Shown here: positions 61,501 through 63,724 of the stretch, piece by piece
How the letters are laid out: each line of letters begins with the position of its first letter
Position numbering within the stretch: the first letter of the stretch is position 1
Assembly (NCBI GenBank): GCA_030562195.1
Contig: JAUJPP010000001.1
Coordinates: 12,764,472-12,828,471, forward strand
DNA length: 64,000 nt
From: Nipponacmea schrenckii
Taxonomy: Eukaryota > Mollusca > Gastropoda > Lottiidae
Reading direction: 5' to 3'
Notes under the pieces: model-generated
Databases searched by the model: none
What the model saw: only the letters and a program-made list of their open reading frames with translations
What the model was told of the DNA's origin: nothing
Program-made: the position numbers and the translations under genes

Positions 61501-63404
61501 TTTTGAGGGATCTATACACGAAATAACACATGCATGAAATGAAATTCAGTTTTTATACTTTTTTCTGAATAAGGGCGATGAGTCATGCAGTGTGCAATAA
61601 AGAAAAATTTAGAGTACCGGGTACCAGTAATTCATGAGTTTTGTCAGGATATTGGCAATTTTTTTTCTATTTTCCAGCTTTTTCAGTATAAAGCCTAGTA
61701 TATCAACAATAACATTTTTTTTCTGTGTCAGCCCCTTTAATCTTTATTACTAACATAGGATATACAGAGTCGCGAATCTTCTAGGTATCATCTCAAACTC
61801 AAAAGCCTCAACAAGGAGCATGTTATACAAAAACTACATTGCTACAAAAGTTGTAAGCTAACATCTACTTGGTATCATAAACAAAATTTAATTGATTTTG
61901 GACTCTTCTAAGGAATTGTTACAAACTGTTACAGGTGAAAAATATCAAAAATGGCAGAATAAAATTTCTTATGTAAACATAATTAAATAAATGGTGTTTA
62001 TAAGACACAGAAGTAGGAAGATTACATTTAGAAGGTAAATGGATGTAACCTAGACTACTTCTTACTTTTTCCAAACATATACATGTACTTTTTAATATAT
62101 CATCAGGATATAGTCATTCTTTTATTAAAAACTTGGTGAAGAAGACCACATTGAGTTCTCTTACTATTATCAAAACCCTCCCGACAAAGAGTAAAATCAA
62201 GGCCACCATTTACCTTTTGCAGCTTTCAAATTTTCACATCCAATCATATGTATTGAAAATACACAGAAAATTTGTAATGAATTCTAAGCTAAATATCAAA
62301 GCGCAACAAAATCTGTTCACAATACTTCAACATGAGATCAACTTTACATACAGAAGGTGTTTTAGATCATGACAATGTCAGCTGAAGATGGAAAATGGGT
62401 CAATATTCCAAAATTGGACTTCATATGCCTGAGAAAAGTACATAAACTCATTGAACAAGGATTGTATGACTGAAATCTTCAGGTAAAAAAGTGAAACAGA
62501 ACAAAGCTGTGTTTACTAAGTGTAGTTAGCAATTGCTTTAATATTAGACAACACTACATGATACATGAAATGAAGGTGATAAATATTTATAATACATGTT
62601 TTCTGACCCACTCATTTTAATACATTTAAAAATCACAAAAAAAAAGAAAGAAAACCCTTCAAAAACAACAGTTTCCCAGACTGAGTGGTAAAAAAAAATT
62701 GAAATTTTATGACTAACTACCGATATAACAAATTACATGCAAGAATGTCCACCTAATTTGCTGTAGGGCAGGATATATAGGTTTATCTAGATTGTTATGG
62801 GAAAAATTTATAATAGATATCATAATAAATGATGAGGGATTTTTTTGCTTCTGGGAAAATATTTAAAACATAGTATTACTTGTATGTGCCTATCTTTATC
62901 ACAATTTACCTATAAAGGTAATGTCTTTATATCTATCCATTAAATAAATCATTGACAATTTTGGTATAGATTCTATATAGGATAATTTATAAAGGAATGT
63001 TTTCAAGTAGTGGTCCCTATCATGATCAGCAATAAAACTGGGTTGCCTTCATTACAAATGTGTGACAAATAGTATTTATCATACCTGTTGAATGACTCGG
63101 CCTCATTGTGCAAGTCAAGAGATTAGTAGCCCTAATGCATAACTCCTGAACGTAATATAAACCTCTTATTGTTTATCGGCATTTTTCAGTCATATACTCT
63201 ACAGGTCTTGGTAACGTCAAATGACCCGATCTAAATCGCTATGAACATTCCATTAGTATTACAAAATTGTCCATCAGTTACTGAGCTCAGAATTTGATGT
63301 CCCGTTTTCAGGTTTGGAGACAGTTGAAACGTAATGGAGACACTTACCTCGTCAAAATTATCAACATGTCTTTCTTCCTCACTCATTGAATTTCTCGATG
63401 GCAT
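2860..63404 (-). CDS. ANK: Ankyrin gene, 5' part (N-terminus, 24 ankyrin repeats, start of linker); partial
   Basis: This is the gene-level entry; the exons are listed separately. Ankyrins are cytoplasmic adaptors. Their 24-repeat solenoid binds channels, transporters and adhesion molecules, and the following ZU5-UPA module binds spectrin. Joining exons 1a and 2 to 23 gives an open frame of 2697 nt (899 codons). Repeat 1 starts near residue 20 and repeat 24 ends near residue 819; an acidic, Ser-rich linker follows. The repeat count, the shortened 29-residue repeat 5 ending in TKGK, the [10 protein letters not shown] start of repeat 6, and the [10 protein letters not shown] end of the solenoid are hallmarks of true ankyrins rather than of generic ANK-repeat proteins. 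Exons are 99 or 198 nt in phase 0. The ZU5, UPA and death domains are not in the window, so the gene continues past coordinate 1. Orthology to a specific vertebrate paralogue is not assigned; invertebrates often have one or two canonical ankyrins. Confidence 0.97.
2985..3300. repeat. Foldback element in the intron between exons 22 and 23
   Basis: The left arm (about 2985-3075) starts TTAAAGGGATAATAG and runs in inverse orientation to the right arm (about 3215-3300), which contains CACTGATGAATATTG and GTTCATGCTAAGAC and ends CTCTTTAA. The same arm sequence recurs at 12206-12490, 44690-44780 and 56338-56430. It is a dispersed MITE-like family of about 300 bp. Confidence 0.6.
3301..4424. other. 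Ankyrin intron between exons 22 and 23, remainder
   Basis: AT-rich intron with short A and T homopolymers. No alternative exon with both splice sites and compatible phase was found here. Confidence 0.6.
4425..4520 (-). CDS. ANK: Ankyrin exon 22: linker before ZU5 (96 nt, phase 1-1)
   Basis: Acceptor CATCAG precedes 4520 and donor GTAAGT follows 4425. Completing the split Gly codon of exon 21, it reads [20 protein letters not shown], then [12 protein letters not shown], and leaves one base. It is a length divisible by three and symmetrical in phase, so it could be skipped without loss of frame. The acidic start and the YL-P pattern resemble the linker exon of vertebrate ankyrins. Residues 845 to 876. 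Confidence 0.85.
5071..5133 (-). CDS. ANK: Candidate alternative linker exon 21b (63 nt, phase 1-1)
   Basis: A pyrimidine-rich acceptor (TTTTTTCTTCGAAAAG) precedes 5133 and a good donor, GTAAAA, follows 5071. The 63 nt are open when read in the phase left by exon 21 and end in the phase needed by exon 22. Included, they would insert a Gly, then [20 protein letters not shown], before the GDD of exon 22. The GFNYS(M)GSYS composition resembles the Gly/Ser/Tyr-rich linker of vertebrate ankyrins. It is not recognisably part of any repeat in this window. Constitutive skipping, or a chance open frame, remains possible. Confidence 0.45.
   Translation of the reverse strand, partial: VASFGLYGALITRWDRILMV
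5377..5551 (-). CDS. ANK: Ankyrin exon 21: repeat 24 and start of acidic linker
   Basis: 175 nt: 58 codons plus one base, so the phase shifts from 0 to 1. Acceptor TTCAG, donor GTAGGC. It begins [20 protein letters not shown], the capping repeat 24, in which TPLAIA replaces TPLHIA. It continues with a linker containing [20 protein letters not shown] and ends ISDSEDEG. The ETM(Q/N)E and acidic SD(S/D)E motifs match the segment that leads to ZU5 in other ankyrins. Residues 787 to 844. Confidence 0.97.
5884..6081 (-). CDS. ANK: Ankyrin exon 20: repeats 22 and 23 (66 codons)
   Basis: 198 nt, two repeats; acceptor TGCAG, donor GTAAG after ACCAAT. The first begins [20 protein letters not shown] and ends SVNATTK; the second begins [20 protein letters not shown] and ends SPNAVTN. 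(A/N)CHxG in the first and [12 protein letters not shown] in the second identify repeats 22 and 23. Residues 721 to 786. Confidence 0.97.
6290..6388 (-). CDS. ANK: Ankyrin exon 19: repeat 21
   Basis: 99 nt; acceptor TCTAG, donor GTAAT. The peptide begins [20 protein letters not shown] and ends EIDPNTK. HLAAQED(K/R)V is the conserved mark of repeat 21. Met replaces Leu of TPLH. Residues 688 to 720. Confidence 0.97.
6608..6706 (-). CDS. ANK: Ankyrin exon 18: repeat 20
   Basis: 99 nt; acceptor TTCAG, donor GTAAG after GCAAAT. The peptide begins [20 protein letters not shown] and ends NVNAKAN. LAAQEGH(V/T)DMVSLLL is typical of repeat 20. Residues 655 to 687. Confidence 0.97.
6857..6955 (-). CDS. 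ANK: Ankyrin exon 17: repeat 19
   Basis: 99 nt; acceptor TCCAG, donor GTAAT. The peptide begins [20 protein letters not shown] and ends [22 protein letters not shown](D/Q)IA(T/S)TLL is among the most conserved stretches of the family. Residues 622 to 654. Confidence 0.97.
7233..7430 (-). CDS. ANK: Ankyrin exon 16: repeats 17 and 18 (66 codons)
   Basis: 198 nt, two repeats; acceptor TGCAG, donor GTAAG. The first begins [20 protein letters not shown] and ends NPDVQGK; the second begins [20 protein letters not shown] and ends SPHSAAK. KGFTPLH(V/I)AAKYG, the G-K end and ASPH(A/S)xAK are conserved landmarks of repeats 17 and 18. Residues 556 to 621. Confidence 0.97.
7836..8033 (-). CDS. ANK: Ankyrin exon 15: repeats 15 and 16 (66 codons)
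   Basis: 198 nt, two repeats; acceptor TTCAG, donor GTAAG. The first begins [20 protein letters not shown] and ends SPDATTK; the second begins [20 protein letters not shown] and ends ADHSMTTK. (E/D)(E/D)QTPLHI(A/S)(S/A)RLG is the fifteenth repeat. Residues 490 to 555. Confidence 0.97.
8235..8432 (-). CDS. ANK: Ankyrin exon 14: repeats 13 and 14 (66 codons)
   Basis: 198 nt encoding two repeats with no intron between them; acceptor TTCAG, donor GTAAG after GCTAGA. The first repeat begins [20 protein letters not shown] and ends NPDFPTV; the second begins [20 protein letters not shown] and ends VDAKAR. SGLTP(I/L)HVA(A/S)FMGH and RGET are signatures of repeats 13 and 14. Residues 424 to 489. Confidence 0.97.
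8742..8840 (-). CDS. ANK: Ankyrin exon 13: repeat 12
   Basis: 99 nt; acceptor TTCAG, donor GTGAG. The peptide begins [20 protein letters not shown] and ends [19 protein letters not shown] is nearly invariant in ankyrins across animals. Residues 391 to 423. Confidence 0.97.
9116..9214 (-). CDS. ANK: Ankyrin exon 12: repeat 11
   Basis: 99 nt; acceptor TTTAG, donor GTAAG. The peptide begins [20 protein letters not shown] and ends [12 protein letters not shown](P/A)LHVAAHCG is the eleventh repeat. A Cys stands where vertebrate ankyrins usually have Ala or Gly in the helix-2/loop region ([11 protein letters not shown]). Residues 358 to 390. Confidence 0.96.
9336..9434 (-). CDS. ANK: Ankyrin exon 11: repeat 10
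   Basis: 99 nt; acceptor TTCAG, donor GTGAG. The peptide begins [20 protein letters not shown] and ends AQVDDVTV. The GDH and DDVT residues mark repeat 10 of canonical ankyrins. Residues 325 to 357. Confidence 0.96.
9786..9884 (-). CDS. ANK: Ankyrin exon 10: repeat 9
   Basis: 99 nt; acceptor TGTAG, donor GTAAA. The peptide begins [20 protein letters not shown] and ends [17 protein letters not shown](A/G)ARSGH is the ninth repeat; the Cys is conserved in the family. Residues 292 to 324. Confidence 0.96.
10141..10239 (-). CDS. ANK: Ankyrin exon 9: repeat 8
   Basis: 99 nt; acceptor TACAG, donor GTAAG after AAAACAAGA. The peptide begins [20 protein letters not shown] and ends [14 protein letters not shown](A/G)S(K/R)xGxANMV is the eighth repeat. 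It ends in an Arg codon AGA rather than the common Lys AAG. Residues 259 to 291. Confidence 0.95.
10504..10602 (-). CDS. ANK: Ankyrin exon 8: repeat 7
   Basis: 99 nt; acceptor TCCAG, donor GTAAG. The peptide begins [20 protein letters not shown] and ends ADVNFKAK. It follows the microexon junction and covers residues 226 to 258 when the microexon is included. SGFTPLHIA(A/S)HYGN is the usual seventh repeat. Confidence 0.96.
10603..12040. other. Intron between the microexon and exon 8
   Basis: About 1.4 kb of AT-rich intron. The TGCATG motif near its 5' end (11988-11993) is listed separately. No other feature was seen. Confidence 0.6.
11988..11993 (-). promoter_or_regulatory. TGCATG, candidate RBFOX splicing enhancer downstream of the microexon
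   Basis: The minus strand reads TTTTTTGCATGTTG, with TGCATG at 11993-11988, 47 nt downstream of the microexon's last base. RBFOX proteins bind (U)GCAUG and typically promote inclusion of an exon when bound in the first few hundred nt of the downstream intron. Position and strand fit that role. The hexamer alone is weak evidence. Confidence 0.4.
12041..12070 (-). CDS. ANK: Ankyrin exon 7: 30-nt microexon between repeats 6 and 7
   Basis: Acceptor ACATAG precedes 12070, and AAT GGA GGA CTT GTC AAT GAT ACA ACC AAG ([10 protein letters not shown]) precedes a weak donor, GTTTGT. The exon is in phase 0 and adds ten residues between the repeat 6 end (DTQTK) and the repeat 7 start (SGFTPLH). Some vertebrate ankyrin isoforms carry an eight-residue insert, MMVNRTTE, at the same junction, and VNDTTK matches its VNRTTE end. 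The weak donor suggests alternative use. A TGC lies about ten nt before the acceptor AG, and TGCATG lies downstream. Confidence 0.8.
12112..12152. repeat. GAT/ATG trinucleotide microsatellite
   Basis: Interrupted runs of GAT/TGA lie just upstream (in transcript sense) of the microexon acceptor, about 40 nt away. Length variation here could alter spacing near the acceptor, which is inference. Confidence 0.7.
12206..12490. repeat. Foldback element, second member of the family at 2985-3300
   Basis: The left arm near 12208-12255 contains CTTAGAATGACC and TTCATCAGTAGACTTA. The right arm, from about 12398, reads GGTAAGTCCCACTGATGAAT and continues to ATTCTAAGAAGTAG. The arms are inverse copies with deletions. 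It lies in the intron between exon 6 and the microexon. Confidence 0.55.
12849..13037 (-). CDS. ANK: Ankyrin exon 6: repeats 5 and 6 (63 codons)
   Basis: 189 nt instead of 198, because repeat 5 is short. It starts [20 protein letters not shown], runs through EHDTKGK, and continues [20 protein letters not shown] to NNVDTQTK. The truncated repeat 5 followed by [10 protein letters not shown] is a signature of canonical ankyrins. Acceptor CCAG and donor GTGAG. It covers residues 153 to 215. It is followed in the transcript either by the microexon at 12041-12070 or directly by exon 8; both keep the frame. Confidence 0.96.
13420..16130. repeat. Degenerate tandem repeat array rich in CACTTCCGG and TGACCTTGA motifs
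   Basis: This intronic block, which begins with long T tracts (13449-13530), repeats several phrases at irregular spacing. The GATATAGATAGATA to GGCGACCCT segment occurs at 15320-15430 and again about 610 nt on at 15930-16040. GTGACCTTGACCTT-type runs occur at 14290, 14772 and 15731, roughly 480 or twice 480 nt apart. ACTTCCGGTTTTATAGCC occurs at 14381 and 15828. It looks like an old, partly tandem transposable-element or satellite block. No coding frame survives apart from homopolymer artefacts. Confidence 0.7.
13449..13530. repeat. Long poly-T tracts
   Basis: Two T runs, the second about 40 long, interrupted by GCACTGCTTTGTTTTCGAAA. On the transcribed minus strand these are poly-A tracts, as left by retroposed sequence or grown by slippage. 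The exact length is unreliable in assemblies. Confidence 0.8.
16131..17187. other. Ankyrin intron between exons 5 and 6, right part
   Basis: AT-rich intron without recognisable genes or repeats beyond short simple sequence. Confidence 0.6.
17188..17286 (-). CDS. ANK: Ankyrin exon 5: repeat 4
   Basis: 99 nt with acceptor TGTAG and donor GTGAGT. The peptide begins [20 protein letters not shown] and ends GASQSLATE. The [11 protein letters not shown] start and the SLATE end match ankyrin repeat 4, in which Tyr replaces His of TPLH. It covers residues 120 to 152. Confidence 0.96.
17690..17970 (+). mobile_element. Likely SINE with a conserved central domain
   Basis: GAGTTCTAATCTC near 17747 resembles a degenerate polymerase III B box. 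It is followed by TGACCTTGAATAAGTCATC, TTCACTCATAATTCCAGTCC and ACCCAGCTGTAAATGGGTAA, then a pyrimidine-rich tail of TTTC units near 17955. The CACCCAGCTGTAAATGGGTA phrase is the core that I recall from the MetaSINE superfamily of marine invertebrates. A second piece of the same core is at 39917-39975. It lies in the intron between exons 4 and 5. Boundaries are approximate and the A box is not clear. Confidence 0.6.
17971..18980. other. Ankyrin intron between exons 4 and 5, remainder
   Basis: AT-rich intron with short T and A tracts. Nothing else seen. Confidence 0.6.
18981..19079 (-). CDS. ANK: Ankyrin exon 4: repeat 3
   Basis: 99 nt with acceptor TTGCAG and donor GTAAGG. The peptide begins [20 protein letters not shown] and ends [12 protein letters not shown](A/S)LHIA(A/S)LAG is the characteristic third repeat. 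It covers residues 87 to 119. Confidence 0.96.
19080..21170. other. Ankyrin intron between exons 3 and 4
   Basis: About 2.1 kb of AT-rich intron. No exon-like frame, RNA gene or repeat family was recognised. Confidence 0.6.
21171..21269 (-). CDS. ANK: Ankyrin exon 3: repeat 2
   Basis: Exactly 99 nt with acceptor TTTCAG and donor GTATGT. The peptide begins [20 protein letters not shown] and ends ANVEAATK, matching the second repeat of canonical ankyrins ([14 protein letters not shown] is strongly conserved). It covers residues 54 to 86. Confidence 0.96.
21655..21830 (+). mobile_element. tRNA-derived SINE-like sequence
   Basis: TTGGTAGCAAG near 21667 fits a polymerase III A box, and GGTTTGAATCC at 21711-21721 fits a B box, about 44 nt on. 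Around the B box, GTAGG (21708-21712) pairs with CCTAC (21720-21724) across a 7-nt loop, a proper T arm. The anticodon arm is not a good 5-bp stem with a 7-nt loop, so this is not a working tRNA gene. The tail (CAGCCAGAAATATACTGATG onward) is unlike tRNA. It lies in the intron between exons 2 and 3. Confidence 0.55.
21831..23243. other. Ankyrin intron between exons 2 and 3, remainder
   Basis: AT-rich intron. No further feature was supported. Confidence 0.6.
23244..23345 (-). CDS. ANK: Ankyrin exon 2: repeat 1 (34 codons)
   Basis: Acceptor TTTCAG precedes 23345 and donor GTAAG follows 23244. The peptide starts [20 protein letters not shown] and ends DINTSNP. The FLRAARxGxL start and DINT(S/C)N end are typical of the first ankyrin repeat, which lacks the usual TPLH. 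This is the common exon to which all the alternative first exons can splice, and its phase 0 border is the test applied to each. It covers residues 20 to 53 in the exon 1a isoform. Confidence 0.95.
23346..24050. other. First part of the large 5' intron
   Basis: AT-rich sequence with homopolymer T runs near 24028, ending at the TIR transposon. No feature seen. Confidence 0.6.
24051..25615. mobile_element. Non-autonomous TIR DNA transposon, copy 2
   Basis: A 1565-bp, near-identical copy of 406-1952 in the same orientation, with the same TACCGTAT ends and TA flanks, inserted in the large intron upstream of exon 2. It carries 17 extra bp near 25245 (AATGCTTTGCCCGTG region) missing from copy 1, and scattered substitutions. 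The high identity implies recent activity of the family or gene conversion between copies. Confidence 0.85.
24408..24905. repeat. Two 200-bp direct repeats inside TIR element copy 2
   Basis: The same internal duplication as in copy 1, starting at TACCGAGGATGATATTCATC near 24405 and again near 24701. The two units differ from each other at the same diagnostic positions as in copy 1. Confidence 0.85.
25616..30977. other. Large 5' intron, proximal part
   Basis: More than 5 kb of AT-rich intron. I found no second gene, RNA gene or clear transposable element. A possible 8-codon first exon at 28672-28695 is treated under rejected items. Confidence 0.55.
30978..31076. repeat. Tandem repeat, three 33-bp units
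   Basis: Units at 30978-31010, 31011-31043 and 31044-31076 begin GATGCTATCATAAAAACATT and end CAAAACCTCTATA. They differ by one base in unit 3. The unit length is a multiple of three, so the minus strand is open across the array, but there is no sign of coding. Confidence 0.9.
31077..33448. other. Large 5' intron, segment between two tandem arrays
   Basis: AT-rich intron. An 81-codon minus-strand frame at 31285-31530 has somewhat protein-like composition but no recognisable family and no splice context, so it is not called. Confidence 0.5.
33449..33575. repeat. Degenerate tandem repeat of about 25 bp
   Basis: About five imperfect copies of ATAGAAATAGATAAAACATA, some shortened. It is simple-sequence expansion in an intron. 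Confidence 0.8.
33576..35329. other. Large 5' intron, segment downstream of exon 1d
   Basis: AT-rich intron with no supported feature. Confidence 0.55.
35330..35332 (-). CDS. ANK: Ankyrin exon 1d, candidate first exon whose start codon abuts the splice donor
   Basis: On the minus strand GGCAGG-ATG is followed at once by GTAAGC (GT at 35329-35328). Splicing would place the Met directly before the Ser-Asp of exon 2, in phase 0. The non-coding part of the exon would lie above 35332, where the sequence becomes CpG-richer and holds a TGAGTCA (AP-1-like) and a CCAAT box. The preceding in-frame sequence has a stop (TAA) and no other ATG, so the only possible start is this one. Evidence is limited to donor, phase and promoter-like context; it could instead be a non-coding first exon with translation starting elsewhere. 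Confidence 0.42.
35396..35454 (-). promoter_or_regulatory. Promoter-like motifs upstream of exon 1d (AP-1-like site and CCAAT box)
   Basis: Read on the minus strand, TGAGTCA occupies 35402-35396 and CCAAT occupies 35454-35450, about 65 and 120 nt upstream of the candidate ATG. A second, inverted CCAAT-like sequence occurs near 35404. CpG dinucleotides are commoner here than in the surrounding intron. The spacing resembles a TATA-less promoter. The motifs are short enough to occur by chance, so the call depends on the adjacent donor. Confidence 0.3.
35460..37355. other. Large 5' intron, segment upstream of exon 1d
   Basis: AT-rich sequence. The part next to 35460 may be promoter for exon 1d. 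Nothing else seen. Confidence 0.5.
37356..37479. repeat. Long imperfect hairpin (32-bp stem), member of a small dispersed family
   Basis: AAAGATAGCTTGCCAGGCAA at the start of the left arm (37356-37387) pairs with the right arm (37448-37479) at 29 of 32 positions, across a 60-nt loop. The loop contains ATGAAATATTCAACCTTCA (37424-37442), found again at 42541-42559 next to another AAGATAGCT. The recurrence favours a foldback MITE over a unique microRNA gene, though the hairpin would be transcribed with the ankyrin pre-mRNA. Confidence 0.7.
37480..39570. other. Large 5' intron, segment between the hairpin and the 29-bp array
   Basis: AT-rich intron. Short open frames on both strands around 38227-38745 show no recognisable similarity and are not called. 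Confidence 0.55.
39571..39875. repeat. Tandem repeat, about ten 29-bp units
   Basis: The unit starts TCAAAATAAATTCCTGTAAG and ends CCATGCATG. Units abut each other directly with no spacers, and differ by single substitutions (TTCC, TGCC or TGCA near the middle). Each unit includes the palindrome ATGCAT/GCATGC. Confidence 0.9.
39899..40060 (+). mobile_element. SINE fragment sharing a core with 17822-17875
   Basis: CCAGCTGTAAATGGGTA at 39917-39933 matches 17822-17838 exactly, and the following TCCAGGAAAGAACAATGC matches the continuation of the other copy with few changes. The 5' part is missing, so this is a truncated copy. It sits directly next to the 29-bp tandem array. Confidence 0.55.
40061..41052. 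other. Large 5' intron, GC-richer patch and flanks
   Basis: A patch near 40200-40345 (GAGCCGCCCTGCAGTAATAG and onward) is less AT-rich than the intron around it and may be an unrecognised repeat. No gene was found. Confidence 0.45.
41053..41270. repeat. Tandem repeat of about 38 bp, roughly five units
   Basis: Units contain TCATTCCTTCAGTTTTATTA followed by TCATATATTATAACATTA with small insertions. An additional degenerate unit may lie near 41309. Confidence 0.85.
41271..44101. other. Large 5' intron, segment with small local duplications
   Basis: Two partial copies of CAATACAGGTGTAGAAAGGT and following bases lie at about 42189-42300. Two donor-like sequences near 41542 and 42069 are discussed under rejected items. 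Otherwise the sequence is plain AT-rich intron. Confidence 0.5.
44102..44597. mobile_element. TTAA-flanked MITE-like element (496 bp)
   Basis: TTAA at 44102-44105 is followed by AGAGGCCCAGGCTTGATTTT. At the right, AAATAAAGCCTGGGCCCCT precedes TTAA at 44594-44597. The ends are inverted copies for about 18 bp. TTAA target duplication fits the piggyBac superfamily, which is inference. The interior is less AT-rich, with a CCAATATGGCGGGACG motif near 44398. No coding capacity. Confidence 0.65.
44690..44780 (+). repeat. Solo arm of the foldback family at 2985-3300
   Basis: The segment reads ATAAACTCTTATTGCTCTTA, then CTGGCCAAGTTTCAAATTTT and ATGTTCATTCTAAGACCTTT. It matches the arms at 2985-3075 (inverse), 12398-12490 and 56338-56430. 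It directly follows the TTAA element. Confidence 0.6.
44781..45640. other. Large 5' intron, no feature seen
   Basis: AT-rich intron between two small repeat elements. Confidence 0.55.
45641..45922. mobile_element. Possible small MITE with TTAA ends
   Basis: TTAAAGGGACAAATTCACCA at the left is answered by the inverse of TTAAGGGACAGG at 45911-45922. TTTCACCAATCA occurs further in at the right. The match is imperfect, with a one-base offset next to TTAA. A related single end, CTGTCCCTTTAA, lies at 58288-58299. It lies about 500 nt from exon 1c. Confidence 0.4.
46425..46571 (-). CDS. ANK: Ankyrin exon 1c, alternative first exon with His/Cys-rich N-terminus (49 codons)
   Basis: The start codon at 46571-46569 opens a 49-codon frame ending AAAAAG, then donor GTAA (GT at 46424-46423), in phase 0 with exon 2. 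An in-frame TGA lies 16 to 18 nt upstream of the ATG, so the frame really starts here. The peptide begins [20 protein letters not shown]. Its last 25 residues hold nine His and a CDHC pair, then end in Lys-Lys. Such a tail could bind metal ions, which is inference. No domain I recognise covers it. The frame length, absence of stops and phase make it a convincing coding exon; usage is unproven. Confidence 0.75.
46572..48116. other. Presumed 5' UTR and promoter region of exon 1c, then intron
   Basis: Sequence directly above 46571 should hold the 5' UTR and promoter of exon 1c. No TATA box at a convincing distance or other clear element was identified. Confidence 0.4.
48117..48166. repeat. Perfect 17-bp inverted repeat with 16-nt loop
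   Basis: ATTTAACCAGATTATAA (48117-48133) is exactly complementary to 48150-48166. Weak pairing continues outside the arms. It would form a stable small hairpin in the intron RNA. No second copy was noticed in the window. Confidence 0.75.
48167..51520. other. Large 5' intron between exons 1b and 1c
   Basis: AT-rich intron. A degenerate tandem repeat of about 100 bp is visible at 49160-49445, marked by AAAACCAGAGATTGCTAAGT and its variant ACCAGAGATGGCTTAGTC. An open frame at 48526-48786 (86 codons, plus strand) has no recognisable similarity. Confidence 0.5.
51521..51532 (-). CDS. ANK: Ankyrin exon 1b, candidate alternative first exon (4 codons, MAQT)
   Basis: ATG GCA CAA ACG is followed directly by a good donor, GTGAGT (GT at 51520-51519), and ends in phase 0, so it joins exon 2 in frame. 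The context AAGAATGG has a purine at -3 and G at +4. Only 12 coding nucleotides are visible, so the support rests on the donor, the phase and the start context together. A very short alternative N-terminus is ordinary for ankyrin genes with several promoters. The upstream sequence looks like 5' UTR and has no clear TATA box. Confidence 0.55.
51533..54399. other. Large 5' intron upstream of exon 1b
   Basis: The first few hundred nt may be promoter of exon 1b. The rest is AT-rich intron with nothing supported beyond short inverted repeats near 53008. Confidence 0.5.
54400..55476. mobile_element. TTAA-flanked non-autonomous DNA transposon (1077 bp)
   Basis: TTAAGGGGGTTGACAACC at 54400-54417 is exactly repeated in inverse orientation at 55459-55476. 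The TTAA at both ends is the target duplication used by piggyBac-type elements. The interior contains a further inverted pair (ACGTTGGCTTTTT near 54688 and AAAAAAGCCAACGT near 54799) and no substantial reading frame. The superfamily assignment rests only on TTAA and the inverted ends. Confidence 0.75.
55795..56280. repeat. Three degenerate direct repeats with a GACGGACGGA-type tail
   Basis: GGGCAATAACTCAAAAACCG recurs near 55919 and 56079, with an eroded form near 55796. Each is followed by CGAACTTGACCGA and by ACCAAGTTTCATTAAGAT and GGATAAAAACTGTAGCCTCT. After the last copy comes GGACGGACAGACAGCGACAA and a CG-rich end near 56260. It is a dispersed repeat common in mollusc-like intron sequence; the class is uncertain. 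Confidence 0.65.
56338..56430 (+). repeat. Solo arm of the foldback family at 2985-3300
   Basis: GGTAAGTCCACTGATGGATA is followed by TATACTGTTATTGTCC and TTATGTTCATTCTAACGCCT and ends ATTATCCCTTTAA. It matches the other arms listed. Confidence 0.6.
56431..59867. other. Large 5' intron, distal part
   Basis: AT-rich intron. A lone repeat end, CTGTCCCTTTAA, lies near 58288. No gene was found. Confidence 0.5.
59868..60346. repeat. Tandem repeat, about twelve 39-bp units
   Basis: The unit is CCATCTTAACGATTATTTGT followed by AAACCACTCCTACATTTTG. Since 39 is a multiple of 3 and the unit has no stop in one frame of each strand, the plus strand is open for 157 codons and the minus strand for 81. The repeating peptides are a by-product; nothing else suggests coding. 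A small insertion breaks the period near 60310. Confidence 0.95.
60347..63347. other. Large 5' intron next to exon 1a
   Basis: AT-rich intron becoming less so after about 63080. No second gene or RNA gene was supported. Confidence 0.5.
63348..63404 (-). CDS. ANK: Ankyrin exon 1a, distal alternative first exon (19 codons)
   Basis: The start codon at 63404-63402 opens [19 protein letters not shown]. The exon ends in GACGAG followed by a consensus donor GTAAGTG (GT at 63347-63346). It ends in phase 0 and joins exon 2 in frame. The peptide is short, charged and probably disordered, as N-termini preceding ankyrin repeat 1 usually are. A second in-frame ATG at codon 7 could also be used. The upstream sequence (about 63410-63600 on this strand) is less AT-rich, has CpGs and a weak TATA-like TTTTAAATAAGG, and is the likely distal promoter. 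The intron to exon 2 would be about 40 kb. Confidence 0.85.
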
Positions 63405-63610
63405 TTCGACAACCTTTGCCCTTTCTTGACTTTACATAGATGACACTCAGTTTCTCTCGTATTCCTTATTTAAAAGTATGTTTTATCCGCTGTTTTTGCC
63501 CAAGTTTAGAAATCCAGTATAGCTAGCTAGGCCGGCCGGTTCACAGCACTACACGGTTATGGCTGAATTACGTTGAAAGTTCAATTCGGTCGAGTCCATT
63601 TTGTTAACGG
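63405..63610 (-). promoter_or_regulatory. Presumed promoter and 5' UTR of exon 1a
   Basis: Directly upstream of the exon 1a start, with higher CpG content (CCGGCCGGCC near 63531) than the introns. A weak TATA-like TTTTAAATAAGG lies near 63475. A possible upstream ORF, beginning MDSTELNFQ, starts near 63597 on the minus strand if transcription begins above it. Boundaries are guesses. Confidence 0.4.
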
Positions 63611-63619
63611 GTTTTTAAA

Positions 63620-63724
63620 ATGGGAAGGTATTCTGGGGTGAAAGCGCGCTTTTCTCCAGATCACAAAGCTAAAGGTGTTCCTTTATTTCAGATAGATGAA
63701 TTCACACTCTTTGATAATATTTAG
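63620..63724 (+). CDS. Weak divergent ORF (34 codons), hypothetical
   Basis: ATG at 63620 in the context AAAATGG opens MGRYSGVKARFSPDHKAKGV and closes at TAG 63722-63724. It starts about 215 bp from exon 1a and points the other way, so it could be the first exon of a divergent gene sharing the promoter. A possible donor, AAAG/GTGTTC near 63674, is weak. The composition is more protein-like than that of the intronic frames, but I recognise no family and it may be chance. Confidence 0.2.
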   Translation: MGRYSGVKARFSPDHKAKGVPLFQIDEFTLFDNI

